From the NCBI GenBank assembly GCA_945947575.1, contig CAMEYM010000026.1:1-34200 (forward strand): a DNA stretch of 34,200 bases, written 5' to 3'. A program made the position numbers and the translations under genes. This DNA comes from Rhizobium sp. Q54 (GTDB lineage: Bacteria; Pseudomonadota; Alphaproteobacteria; UBA2966; CAIVPW01). The notes under the pieces were generated by a model. The model was not told the DNA's origin, searched no databases, and saw only the letters and a program-made list of their open reading frames with translations. Below are positions 8,504-15,675 of this stretch, one piece after another (the stretch's first letter is position 1; the number at the start of each line of letters is the position of its first letter).

Positions 8504-8923
8504 TTAGCCGAGGGTGTCGAGGGCCTTTTGGAAGCGGCCGGCGTGGGAGCGCTCGGCTTTGGCGAGGGTCTCGAACCAGTCGGCGATCTCCTCGAAGCCT
8601 TCCTGGCGCGCGGTCTTGGCCATGCCCGGGTACATGTCGGTGTACTCGTGCGTCTCGCCGGCGATGGAGGCGGCGAGATTGAGCTTGGTCGCACCGATCG
8701 GCTTGCCGGTGGCGGGGTCGCCCGAGGCTTCCAGGTACTCGAGGTGGCCGTGGGCGTGGCCGGTCTCGCCTTCCGCGGTGGAGCGGAATACGGCGGAGAC
8801 GTCGTTGTAGCCCTCGACGTCGGCCTTCTGCGCGAAATACAGGTAGCGGCGGTTCGCCTGGGACTCGCCCGCGAACGCGGCCTTCAGGTTGTCTTCGGTC
8901 TTGCTGCCCTTCAACGCCTTCAT
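8504..8923 (-). CDS. Rubrerythrin (di-iron domain only)
   Basis: A 139-residue rubrerythrin without the C-terminal rubredoxin domain. Candidate di-iron ligands are E20 ([15 protein letters not shown]), E53 and H56 (EGETGHAH), E90 and E93 (AGETHEY) and E124 with H127 (AERSHAGRF). Rubrerythrins reduce hydrogen peroxide in the cytoplasm using electrons from rubredoxin or another carrier. Lacking its own rubredoxin, this protein needs an external donor, and the Fe-S protein encoded next is a plausible one. The start is well supported by AGGAGA 7 bases upstream of the ATG. A sigma70-like promoter and an ICE-like palindrome lie between this gene and irr, so iron or heme control by Irr is likely. 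Confidence 0.94.
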   Translation of the reverse strand: MKALKGSKTEDNLKAAFAGESQANRRYLYFAQKADVEGYNDVSAVFRSTAEGETGHAHGHLEYLEASGDPATGKPIGATKLNLAASIAGETHEYTDMYPGMAKTARQEGFEEIADWFETLAKAERSHAGRFQKALDTLG

Positions 8924-9012
8924 GGTCTTTCTCCTGTTCGTTAGCCGGAGGCTCGCGCGAACGAAGCGGCGGCACTATCCGTGCCACTACCTACGCTTGC
9001 GACTGTTCGCTC

Positions 9013-9041
9013 TATGTATGACGGCGCACGATTGCCGTCAA
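9013..9041 (-). promoter_or_regulatory. Predicted sigma70-type promoter of the rubrerythrin operon
   Basis: Read on the minus strand, TTGACG (9041-9036) and TACATA (9018-9013) are separated by exactly 17 bases. Transcription would start near 9005, giving a leader of about 80 bases before the rubrerythrin ATG. The -35 element starts 4 bases downstream of the ICE-like palindrome at 9046-9060. Confidence 0.6.
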
Positions 9042-9045
9042 TAGA

Positions 9046-9060
9046 TTAGAATTATTCTAA
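9046..9060. promoter_or_regulatory. ICE-like (Irr box) palindrome upstream of rubrerythrin
   Basis: A perfect 15-base palindrome, TTAGAA-TTA-TTCTAA on the plus strand (the middle base is the centre). It matches the core TTAGAA-N3-TTCTAA of the iron control element bound by Irr in alphaproteobacteria. It ends 9 bases short of the irr stop codon and begins 4 bases upstream of the predicted -35 of the rubrerythrin promoter. Its centre is about 48 bases upstream of the inferred start of transcription. That position fits an activator at least as well as a repressor. Confidence 0.7.
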
Positions 9061-9069
9061 CTAAAGAAA

Positions 9070-9525
9070 CTAGCGGCGGCGCAGGCGCACGATGACGTCG
9101 ATGCTCGCCACCTCGGTGCCGCGCGGAGTCGGCGGCAGGCCCTTGATGGCGATGCCACCGGCGTCCACGTCGCGCAGCTCGCCCGAATCCTCGAAGTAGA
9201 GGTGATGGTGATCGCCCATGTTGGTGTCGAAGTGCGAGGTGCCGGGATCGACGACGAGCTCGCGCAACAGGCCCGCCTCGGTGAACTGGTGCAGGGTGTT
9301 GTAGACGGTGGCGAGCGAGACGCGCGCGCCGCGCCTGCGCGCCTCGTCGAACAGCATCTCGGCGGTGACGTGGCGGCCGTGCGGGTGGCCGTCGAACAGC
9401 AGCGCGGCGAGCGCAACGCGCTGGCGCGTCGGGCGCAGGCCGGCGTCGCGCAGGCGATCGAGCGCCCCCGGCTTTCCGGGCTGCGCGCGGGCGGTCTTGC
9501 GGGTCTTGGATGCGGGCTTGACCAT
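9070..9525 (-). CDS. irr: Irr-type iron response regulator (Fur superfamily)
   Basis: A 151-residue Fur-superfamily protein from the ATG at 9525. The winged helix spans RDAGLRPTRQRVALAALL to VSLATVYNTLHQFTEAGLL. The histidine-rich loop DTNMGDHHHLYFEDSG (H106-H108) and the ending IDVIVRLRRR are typical of Irr rather than Fur, Mur or Zur. There is no cysteine at all, so neither a structural zinc CxxC pair nor a Cys-Pro heme motif is present, as in many Irr proteins outside Bradyrhizobium. Irr senses iron through heme and represses or activates iron genes via ICE sites. Two ICE-like palindromes flank the gene, one on its own start and one before rubrerythrin. A longer frame to 9618 would read through the operator and is rejected. 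Confidence 0.88.
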   Translation of the reverse strand: MVKPASKTRKTARAQPGKPGALDRLRDAGLRPTRQRVALAALLFDGHPHGRHVTAEMLFDEARRRGARVSLATVYNTLHQFTEAGLLRELVVDPGTSHFDTNMGDHHHLYFEDSGELRDVDAGGIAIKGLPPTPRGTEVASIDVIVRLRRR

Positions 9526-9527
9526 GT

Positions 9528-9569
9528 TTGGAATGATTCCAAGATAGGGCGGCGGGCCGAAGATTGCCA
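9528..9569 (-). promoter_or_regulatory. irr promoter with overlapping ICE-like operator
   Basis: A perfect palindrome TTGGAA-TGA-TTCCAA occupies 9528-9542, two bases before the irr ATG. On the minus strand a weak sigma70-like pair, TGGCAA (9569-9564) and TATCTT (9546-9541), has a 17-base spacer. The -10 element overlaps the palindrome by two bases, so the start of transcription would fall inside it and the mRNA would be almost leaderless. The palindrome differs from the rubrerythrin one by a symmetric A-to-G change in each arm, plus a different 3-base centre. Negative autoregulation is the natural reading. Confidence 0.55.
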
Positions 9570-9577
9570 GCCCCCCG

Positions 9578-10162
9578 CTATTTGACGCTGGCCTCGAGGA
9601 TGAGGATGCGGCGCTCAAGCTCGGCGGTCTCGATGGCGCGGCGCTGGGTTTCGATGACGCTCGCGATCTTCTGGGCTTCGGACGGGGTCAGACGGCCCTC
9701 GCTGACCATGGCGGTGACGGTGCCCGCGGCGCGGACCGCGTCCTGGGCGGTGACGATCGCCGGGAGCTCGATGTCCACCGGCAGATCGCGGCGGGCCGGC
9801 AGGAGGCGCGTGCTGCAGATGCGCAACGCCGGGAGGTCGCCGGCGAGGGCGAGCGCCACGAGGCTGCGCGCGAAGGTCTCGGCCTGTTCATCCAAGAGGT
9901 TGCGGGCGATGAGGGTCGCCTTGTTGAGCGAGCCCTTGGGGCGGCCCGACCAGCCTTCGGTGAAGCGGCCGGTTTCCGGGTCGCGGCCGACAGGCGGGGC
10001 GGGCTCCGCATCCAAAAGAATGGGCGATCTATGGTCCCGCTGCTCCCGCTCTTCGCGCTCGCGCTCCAGATTGTCTTGGATGGCGCGGTGGACGCGGCCT
10101 TCGGCCTCGGCCTCAATTTGGTCCAGGGAAAGGCCGGAAAGGCTTGGTTTTCTGGGGATCAT
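9578..10162 (-). CDS. DUF5681-domain protein
   Basis: A 194-residue soluble, charged protein. The ATG at 10162 has GGAG 8 bases upstream; a TTG at 10174 is an alternative. The N-terminal third is rich in Glu and Arg (EREREEREQRDHRSP). The core GRFTEGWSGRPKGSLNKATL matches the DUF5681 signature, and it is followed by helices with LALAGDLPALRICSTRLLPARRDLP and a C-terminal helical stretch ending ETAELERRILILEASVK. DUF5681 proteins are common in alphaproteobacteria, often in or near phage packaging genes, and resemble small terminase subunits or DNA-binding adaptors; the function is not established. No phage gene is near. Its promoter carries two direct repeats suggesting tight regulation. Confidence 0.78.
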   Translation of the reverse strand: MIPRKPSLSGLSLDQIEAEAEGRVHRAIQDNLEREREEREQRDHRSPILLDAEPAPPVGRDPETGRFTEGWSGRPKGSLNKATLIARNLLDEQAETFARSLVALALAGDLPALRICSTRLLPARRDLPVDIELPAIVTAQDAVRAAGTVTAMVSEGRLTPSEAQKIASVIETQRRAIETAELERRILILEASVK

Positions 10163-10193
10163 GGGTCGCTCCAAACGGGCGGGTTTGGAGGAA

Positions 10194-10234
10194 ACAATAC
10201 ACTATGTGACTATTCGTGGCAATACATTATGTGA
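10194..10234 (-). promoter_or_regulatory. Promoter of the DUF5681 gene with two direct-repeat operators
   Basis: On the minus strand TTGCCA (10222-10217) and TATTGT (10199-10194) are 17 bases apart. Two 15-base direct repeats, CAATACACTATGTGA (10195-10209) and CAATACATTATGTGA (10220-10234) on the plus strand, differ at one base and are spaced 25 bases apart. One covers most of the -10 box and the other overlaps the -35 box. The second repeat contains the palindrome ACATTATGT. The segment is conspicuously AT-rich against its neighbours. Confidence 0.6.
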
Positions 10235-10247
10235 TAACGCCGCCTCG

Positions 10248-10982
10248 TCAGCCGCCCGCCGCAAGAGCATGCCAACGCCCGCGGTCCGGGACCTGGGCGT
10301 CGATCACCGCGAAATCGGCGACGAAGCGAGCGTCGGGAACGGTCTTCGCGCGGGATATCCGATCCATGCGGAACATGCGCGGCTCTCCTTTGTCGATGTC
10401 GCGGGCAAGGACGTACCAGACCGGCGGCTCGACCAGCAGCCCATGCGGCTCGATGTGCCGGTGACTGCGGCGGCCATTCTGATCGGTGTAGTCGAAGCGG
10501 AGTCCGCACCGCTCCGAGAAAGCGCGCTCGAAGATGCCGAGGAACTCCCGTTCCGGTGCGGCTGACCGCGCGCGAACGCTCTCGCTGGCGGGCGGGCCGA
10601 CAATGACCCGGCGGCAGAGCGCGTGGAGCTCGGCGGCGCGGGGTCGGGCCAGCGAGCCGAGCAGCTTGGCAAGGCCGGTGCGCGCGGCACCGCTCCACGG
10701 CAGGTCGGTAGCGCCTTGGGAAAGCCGGGCAGCCAGCCAAAGCGAGACGACCTCGGCGAGGGTAAGGAGAACCCGGTGCGGGCTGCGACCGCGATCGAGG
10801 CGAATGCCGCCACCCGGCCCGGAATCGGCGGCGATCACCAGGCCGCGCTCGCGCAGCAAGGCGAGGTCGCGAAAGACCGTGCGCTCACTGACCGAGAGCG
10901 CCGCAGCCACATCCGCCACCGTCGTCTCGCCACGCCCGCGCAGGAGGTGCTCCAGCTCATCCAATCGATCCAAGCGCGACAT
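10248..10982 (-). CDS. YafY-like transcriptional regulator (HTH + WYL domain)
   Basis: A 244-residue protein. The N-terminal winged helix is MSRLDRLDELEHLLRGR to TTVADVAAALSVSERTVFRDLALLRERG (about 1-50), followed by the wing GPGGGIRL. The C-terminal WYL domain contains LRFDYTDQNGRRSHRHIEPHGLL and PPVWYVLARDI, where WYV replaces the name-giving WYL, and then RMFRMDRIS. YafY/WYL regulators bind a ligand in the WYL domain and typically control a divergent gene. Here the neighbour is the small monooxygenase-like gene at 11047, and a perfect 7-3-7 palindrome sits 3 bases before the ATG. The ATG at 10982 is chosen because the HTH begins directly after it. Confidence 0.88.
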   Translation of the reverse strand: MSRLDRLDELEHLLRGRGETTVADVAAALSVSERTVFRDLALLRERGLVIAADSGPGGGIRLDRGRSPHRVLLTLAEVVSLWLAARLSQGATDLPWSGAARTGLAKLLGSLARPRAAELHALCRRVIVGPPASESVRARSAAPEREFLGIFERAFSERCGLRFDYTDQNGRRSHRHIEPHGLLVEPPVWYVLARDIDKGEPRMFRMDRISRAKTVPDARFVADFAVIDAQVPDRGRWHALAAGG

Positions 10983-10985
10983 ACG

Positions 10986-11002
10986 ATGACAGTTTCTGTC
11001 AT
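10986..11002. promoter_or_regulatory. Palindromic operator between the WYL regulator and the divergent gene
   Basis: A perfect inverted repeat ATGACAG-TTT-CTGTCAT lies in the 64-base gap between the two divergent starts, 3 bases before the WYL gene ATG. On the plus strand TGACAG with GGATAC 17 bases downstream could form a weak promoter for the divergent gene, with the palindrome over its -35. It is the likely binding site of the adjacent regulator, controlling both directions. Confidence 0.6.
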
Positions 11003-11046
11003 GGATTCAGGATACGCAAGCGGCACCAAACCGAGGAGGAAACATT

Positions 11047-11376
11047 ATGCCGAAGGAGGATGTCGTCATCGAGTGGGCGCCGTTCCGCGTTCGGGCCGGA
11101 GTCACGGTGGAAGCACTGATCGCCGCGTCGGATCAGCTGCAGGCGGATTTTCTTGCCCGGCAGCCCGGATTCGTGTCGCGCGAATTGCTGCGCGGACCCG
11201 ACCGGCAGTGGACGGACTTGGTATTTTGGGAGAGCCGCGCCGCAGTCGATACCGCGATGCAGAAGGTGGCCGACAGCCCCGCGTGCGGCCGCTACTTCGC
11301 GCTGATGGAGGTGGCAGACCACGCCGATGCCGGCGCGGGCGTCCTGTTGCTCGGACGCGTCAAACGCTACGACTGA
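11047..11376 (+). CDS. Small ABM/dimeric alpha-beta-barrel-like protein
   Basis: A 109-residue protein from the ATG at 11047, with GAGGAGGAAA just upstream as a strong ribosome site. The pattern of an initial strand (VVIEWAPFRVRAGVTVEALIAAS), a helix (DQLQADFLARQPGFVSREL) and a strand (QWTDLVFWESRAAVDTAM) fits antibiotic-biosynthesis-monooxygenase-like or related ferredoxin-fold proteins. In these, the 'QPGFVSREL' and 'W..L.FWES' segments recur. Most lack an assigned activity. It is divergent from a WYL regulator with a shared palindrome, suggesting induction by that regulator's ligand. It converges on the flavoprotein gene with 7 bases between the stops. Confidence 0.7.
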   Translation: MPKEDVVIEWAPFRVRAGVTVEALIAASDQLQADFLARQPGFVSRELLRGPDRQWTDLVFWESRAAVDTAMQKVADSPACGRYFALMEVADHADAGAGVLLLGRVKRYD

Positions 11377-11383
11377 GCCGAGA

Positions 11384-12781
11384 TCAATCGCCCGTCATGA
11401 TCCGCTCGACCAGCTCTCTGACCGTCGGGATGAACTTGTTCGAGTAGAACGGATCGCTCGCGAAGCGGTAGGCGCCGTGGCCGGCGAACATCAGTTCGTG
11501 CTCGACGTCGGACGTGTGCGAGACATTCTGCAGGGTCTTCTGGATGCAGAAGCTGCGCGGGTCGGCCTTCTTGCCGGTGGTGCCTTCGGGGCCCTGATCC
11601 CAGTTCGAGAAGCGGCACTGGGACAGGCAGCCCATGCATTCGATCTGGTCGATGCGGATCTTGCGGGCGCGGTCGGGCGTGACGAAGACGAGGGTCGAGT
11701 CAGGAGTCTTGAGGGCTTCGGTGTAGCCCTGGGCGACCCATTCCTGGGCGCGCACGCGGTCGCCGGCAGTGAGGTACACGAGGCGGCCGCGCGGACCCAT
11801 GGGGAACTCGGCCTGGTGCTCGCCGACGACTTCCATGGTGTAGGCGATCTGGCGCGCCTCGCGGCCCTTGAGCTCGCGCAGGAACTCGTTCTCGACCGCG
11901 GACGACCAGAAGCCGGTCGGCGAGAATCGGTTGAGATAGATGTCGCCTTCCTTGAGCGTCAGCAGCTTCTCCTTCCACTCGGTGGAGATCGGGCTTTCCT
12001 TGGTGAGCAAGGGGCGCGTGCCGAACTGGAAGGCGATGGGGCCGATCTCGGGATTGTCGAGGTAGTCGTCCCAGTCGCGCAGGTACCAAACGCCGCCCGC
12101 CATGACGATGGGCGTGCTCTGCAGACCGAACTCGTTCATCTGCTTGCGCAACTCGACGAGGCGCGGATACGGGTCCTCGGGCTTGGTGGGGTCTTCGGAG
12201 TTGGAGAGGCCATTGTGGCCGCCGGCGAGCCAGGGGTCTTCGTAGACCACCGCGCCGAGGAACTCGGCGGTCTTGTGGTAGGCGCGCTTCCACAACGCGC
12301 GGAAGGCGCGCGCCGAGGAGACGATCGGGTAGTAGTAGACGCCGTACTTGGCGGTGATCTCGGCCAGGCGATACGGCATGCCGGCGCCGCAGGTGACGCC
12401 GTGGATCAGGCCCTTGGCGCCCTCCAAGATTCCGGTCAGCACCGGCTCGGCGCCGCCCATCTCCCACAGGATGTTCATGTGGATCCGGCCCGCGCCGGCG
12501 CGGAGGTTGTGGGCGATCTTGGCCTGGGCGATGCCGCCCAGGATGCCGAACGCGACGAGTTCGTCGTGGCGCTCGCGGCGCGTCTTGCCCTTGTAGATCT
12601 GCGGCACGAGGGCGCCGTTCTCGTCGTAGAAGTCGGCATTGACGCCGGAGAACGTGCCGATGCCGCCGGCGGCCGCCCAGGGGCCGGAGGACTGGCCGGT
12701 GGTGATGGAGACGCCCTTGCCGCCCTCGACCAAGGGCAGCACCTCGGCCCCCGACATGCGGATGGCGTTCAGCGCCTTCAT
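11384..12781 (-). CDS. Nitronate monooxygenase-type FMN oxidoreductase with C-terminal cysteine cluster
   Basis: A 465-residue TIM-barrel flavoprotein of the nitronate monooxygenase/2-nitropropane dioxygenase family. Seen are the N-terminal GVSITTGQSSGPWAAAGGIGT, GLIHGVTCGAGMPYRLAE, a candidate FMN/substrate segment DPWLAGGHNGLS, and TPIVMAGGVWYLRDWDDY with AFQFGTRPLL. The family oxidises alkyl nitronates or acts as a flavin-dependent reductase; the true substrate here is unknown. After the barrel comes an extra region with C382, C385 and C389 (IECMGCLSQCRFSNW) and C412, four cysteines that could bind a metal or Fe-S cluster. The gene lies downstream of pnp on the same strand, separated by 153 bases that hold a strong hairpin, so it may have its own promoter. 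Confidence 0.85.
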   Translation of the reverse strand: MKALNAIRMSGAEVLPLVEGGKGVSITTGQSSGPWAAAGGIGTFSGVNADFYDENGALVPQIYKGKTRRERHDELVAFGILGGIAQAKIAHNLRAGAGRIHMNILWEMGGAEPVLTGILEGAKGLIHGVTCGAGMPYRLAEITAKYGVYYYPIVSSARAFRALWKRAYHKTAEFLGAVVYEDPWLAGGHNGLSNSEDPTKPEDPYPRLVELRKQMNEFGLQSTPIVMAGGVWYLRDWDDYLDNPEIGPIAFQFGTRPLLTKESPISTEWKEKLLTLKEGDIYLNRFSPTGFWSSAVENEFLRELKGREARQIAYTMEVVGEHQAEFPMGPRGRLVYLTAGDRVRAQEWVAQGYTEALKTPDSTLVFVTPDRARKIRIDQIECMGCLSQCRFSNWDQGPEGTTGKKADPRSFCIQKTLQNVSHTSDVEHELMFAGHGAYRFASDPFYSNKFIPTVRELVERIMTGD

Positions 12782-12870
12782 TGGCCCCAGCCTCCCCCGA
12801 AGCGGCCCAACAGCAACCCGAGCATAGCGAACCCCCGCGCATACCGCACGGGACCGTGCAAAGGGCAGTT

Positions 12871-12911
12871 CGGTTCAGCGCGCCCCGCAACTCCGCTGGC
12901 GCGCTGAACCG
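12871..12911 (-). terminator. Perfect 14-bp hairpin downstream of pnp
   Basis: CGGTTCAGCGCGCC (12871-12884) and its exact complement (12898-12911) form a 14-bp stem with a 13-base loop, beginning 24 bases past the pnp stop. The run of T usually seen in an intrinsic terminator is missing; only CTTT follows about ten bases later. It may end transcription with help, or protect the 3' end of the pnp mRNA. Confidence 0.6.
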
Positions 12912-12934
12912 ATTTCCGTTCCCCCGGCAGCGTC

Positions 12935-15085
12935 TTAGCCAGCGTGGCCCTCGGCGGGCTCGCGCTGGTCCTTCTTCTCTTGCGGCAGTTCCTTGCCGGT
13001 GGCCTGGTCGACCACCTTCATGGACAGGCGCACCTTGCCGCGATCATCGACGCCCAGGACCTTCACGTAGACTTCCTGGCCCTCGCTGACCACGTCCGAG
13101 ACCTTGGCGACGCGGCGCTGCGCCATCTCGGAGATGTGGACGAGGCCGTCCTTGCTGCCGATGAAGTTGACGAAGGCGCCGAAGTCGACGGCCTTCACGA
13201 CCTTGCCCTTGTAGATCATGCCGATCTCGGGCTCGGCGACGATGCCCTTGATCCAATCGACGGCGGCCTTGGATGCGGCCGGATCGGAGGCGGCAACCTT
13301 GACGGTGCCGTCGTCCTCGATGTCGATCTTGGCGCCGGTGGTCTCGGTGATCTCGCGGATGACCTTGCCGCCGGTGCCGATGATCTCGCGGATCTTGTCC
13401 TTCGGCACGGTGAAGGTGGTGATGCGCGGCGCGGTCGCGGCGACGTCGGAACGCGCCGAGGTGAGCGCCTTGGCCATCTCCTTCAGGATATGGAGGCGGC
13501 CGTCCTTCGCCTGGGCGAGCGCCTTCTCCATGATCTCGGCGGTGATGCCGGCGACCTTGATGTCCATCTGCAGCGAGGTGACGCCGACTTCCGTACCGGC
13601 GACCTTGAAGTCCATGTCGCCGAGGTGATCCTCGTCACCGAGGATGTCGGAGAGAATGGCGAACTTGCCGCTCTTCTCGAGGATCAGGCCCATGGCGATG
13701 CCGGCGACGGGACGCTTCAAGGGCACGCCCGCGTCCATCATGGACAGGGACGAGCCGCACACCGAGGCCATCGACGAGGAGCCGTTCGATTCGGTGATCT
13801 CGGAGACCACGCGGATCGTGTACGGGAACTCTTCTGGCTTGGGCAGCAGCGGATGCACGGCACGCCACGCGAGCTTGCCGTGGCCGATCTCGCGGCGGCC
13901 GGGGCTCTTCATCATCGAAGCCTCGCCGACCGAGTACGGCGGGAAGTTGTAGTGCAGCAGGAACGTCTCGCGGTACTCGCCTGCGAGTGCGTCGATGATC
14001 TGCTCATCGCGGCCGGTACCGAGGGTGGTGACGACCAGCGCCTGGGTCTCGCCGCGCGTGAACAGCGCCGAGCCGTGCGCACGCGGCAGCACGCCGACTT
14101 CGGCAACGATCTGACGCACGGTCTTGAGGTCGCGTCCGTCGATGCGCGGCTTGCCCTCGATGATGGCACCGCGCACGATCTCGCTCTCGATCTCCTTGAA
14201 CTGCTTGGCGACGACGACCGCGTCGACATCCGCCTGATCGGCGAAGCCGGCGATCGCCTTGGCACGCGCCGCTTCGATCTTCTCGTGGCGGGCCTGCTTG
14301 ACGCGCTCGCCGTAGGCGGCGCGCAGGTCGGCGGCGACCAGCGAGCGGACCTTGTCGGCGATGGGAGTGACATCGCCCTTCACGGGGAGCGCCATCGGCT
14401 CCTTCGCCGCGAGCTCGGCGAGAGCAATGATGGCGTCGATGACTGGGCGGAAGCCCTTGTGGCCGAAGACGACGGCCTCGAGCATCTTTGCCTCGGTCAG
14501 CTCGTGCGCCTCGGATTCGACCATCAGAACGTGGTCGACGGTGCCGGCGACGACGAGATCGAGCGTGGTCTTTTCGTCCTGCTCCAGCGTCGGGTTGAGG
14601 ACGAGCTCGCCGTCAACCATGCCGACGCGGGCGCCGCCGATCGGGCCCATGAACGGAATGCCGGACAGGGTGAGCGCGGCCGACGCGCCGACCATGGCGA
14701 CGATGTCGGGATCGTTCTGCAGGTCGTGCGCGAGCACGGTGCAGATGACCTGCGTCTCGTTGTGGAAGCCCTTGGCGAACAGCGGGCGGATGGGACGGTC
14801 GATGAGGCGCGAGGTCAGCGTCTCCTTCTCGGCGGGGCGACCTTCACGCTTGAAGAAGCCGCCCGGGATCTTGCCGGCGGCGAACGTCTTCTCCTGGTAG
14901 TTGACCGTGAGCGGGAAAAAGTCGATGCCGGGGCGCGGCTGCTTCGCGGCGACAGCGGTGCACAGCACCGTGGTCTCGCCGTACGTCGCGAGTACCGCGC
15001 CGTCGGCCTGACGCGCCAGGCGTCCCGTCTCGAGGGTGAGCTTGCGGCCCGCCCACATGATTTCCTTCTTATGGATTTGGAACAT
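12935..15085 (-). CDS. pnp: Polyribonucleotide nucleotidyltransferase (PNPase)
   Basis: A 716-residue protein of full family length. It begins with [33 protein letters not shown], the first RNase PH domain. After the helical linker comes the second RNase PH domain, containing [19 protein letters not shown] and the [17 protein letters not shown] segment of the phosphorolytic active site. A KH domain with [15 protein letters not shown] (GTGG loop) and an S1 domain with [15 protein letters not shown] and [11 protein letters not shown] follow. It degrades RNA 3' to 5' using phosphate, as a trimer and as part of the degradosome. AGGAAGGAAGAG lies upstream of the ATG at 15085. It is downstream of rpsO, separated by a 296-base leader with at least one hairpin, the usual place for PNPase autoregulation. 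Confidence 0.97.
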   Translation of the reverse strand: MFQIHKKEIMWAGRKLTLETGRLARQADGAVLATYGETTVLCTAVAAKQPRPGIDFFPLTVNYQEKTFAAGKIPGGFFKREGRPAEKETLTSRLIDRPIRPLFAKGFHNETQVICTVLAHDLQNDPDIVAMVGASAALTLSGIPFMGPIGGARVGMVDGELVLNPTLEQDEKTTLDLVVAGTVDHVLMVESEAHELTEAKMLEAVVFGHKGFRPVIDAIIALAELAAKEPMALPVKGDVTPIADKVRSLVAADLRAAYGERVKQARHEKIEAARAKAIAGFADQADVDAVVVAKQFKEIESEIVRGAIIEGKPRIDGRDLKTVRQIVAEVGVLPRAHGSALFTRGETQALVVTTLGTGRDEQIIDALAGEYRETFLLHYNFPPYSVGEASMMKSPGRREIGHGKLAWRAVHPLLPKPEEFPYTIRVVSEITESNGSSSMASVCGSSLSMMDAGVPLKRPVAGIAMGLILEKSGKFAILSDILGDEDHLGDMDFKVAGTEVGVTSLQMDIKVAGITAEIMEKALAQAKDGRLHILKEMAKALTSARSDVAATAPRITTFTVPKDKIREIIGTGGKVIREITETTGAKIDIEDDGTVKVAASDPAASKAAVDWIKGIVAEPEIGMIYKGKVVKAVDFGAFVNFIGSKDGLVHISEMAQRRVAKVSDVVSEGQEVYVKVLGVDDRGKVRLSMKVVDQATGKELPQEKKDQREPAEGHAG

Positions 15086-15171
15086 TTCTTTCTCTTCCTT
15101 CCTGGACGCCGCCGTATGCGGTCGCCCCCTTCGTGCCTGCGGACCCGCGCCTATCGCGAGCCCAAGGCAAT

Positions 15172-15201
15172 GCCTCGCGCTGCCTTACCCGGCAGCGAGG
15201 C
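15172..15201 (-). other. Hairpin in the rpsO-pnp intergenic leader
   Basis: In the 296-base gap between rpsO and pnp the arms GCCTCGCTGCC and GGCAGCGCGAGGC (minus strand) pair over 11 bp with a 2-base bulge and a 6-base loop. In enterobacteria a hairpin at this place is cut by RNase III and mediates PNPase autoregulation; the same role here is inference. I see no gene in the rest of the gap. Confidence 0.45.
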
Positions 15202-15381
15202 GCGCGCGACCCGACGCAGCAACTGCGAATGCAAATGCTGGCGCCCGGGAGTTCCGACCCGGAGGTGGCGCGGTACAACGCGCGTCCGGCGAGCGTGCAG
15301 GCGAATCAGTTCGCCGCACGCGCGGACGCGCGAGATTCGTAGGTGACAACGCGTGAATCGAGTACGTGCCTGCTGGCAACG

Positions 15382-15651
15382 TTACTTCCGCAATCCGAGG
15401 GTCTTGATGATCGCCTCGTAGCGGCCCGTGTCGCGCTTGCGCAGGTAGTCGAGCAAGCTGCGGCGCGTGTTGATGAGCTTGATCAAGCCGCGGCGGGAAT
15501 GCGTGTCCTTGGCGTGGGTCTTGAAGTGCTCGGTGAGATTGTTGATGCGCTCGGACAGGATCGCGACTTGGACTTCCGGCGATCCGGTGTCGCCCTTGGT
15601 GCGGGCGAACTGCGTCATCACTTCGGCTTTGCGTTCGGTGGTGATCGACAT
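15382..15651 (-). CDS. rpsO: 30S ribosomal protein S15
   Basis: An 89-residue protein of standard length. It begins [17 protein letters not shown] and contains the conserved [49 protein letters not shown] and [14 protein letters not shown]15 binds 16S rRNA at the three-way junction of the central domain and starts assembly of the platform. The ATG at 15651 is preceded by GAGGAG. It lies 24 bases after truB and upstream of pnp, the order found across proteobacteria. Confidence 0.98.
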   Translation of the reverse strand: MSITTERKAEVMTQFARTKGDTGSPEVQVAILSERINNLTEHFKTHAKDTHSRRGLIKLINTRRSLLDYLRKRDTGRYEAIIKTLGLRK

Positions 15652-15675
15652 CTGCTCCTCGGGTCTGAATGGCAG

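Noticed and set aside
9526-9618. Longer Irr starting at 9618
   Set aside because: The extra residues are not family sequence and would run through the promoter, the operator and part of the neighbouring gene.
12944-15346. An open frame of 800 codons on the plus strand opposite pnp
   Set aside because: It mirrors the pnp codons; PNPase is unambiguous on the other strand, and the antisense text has no domain.
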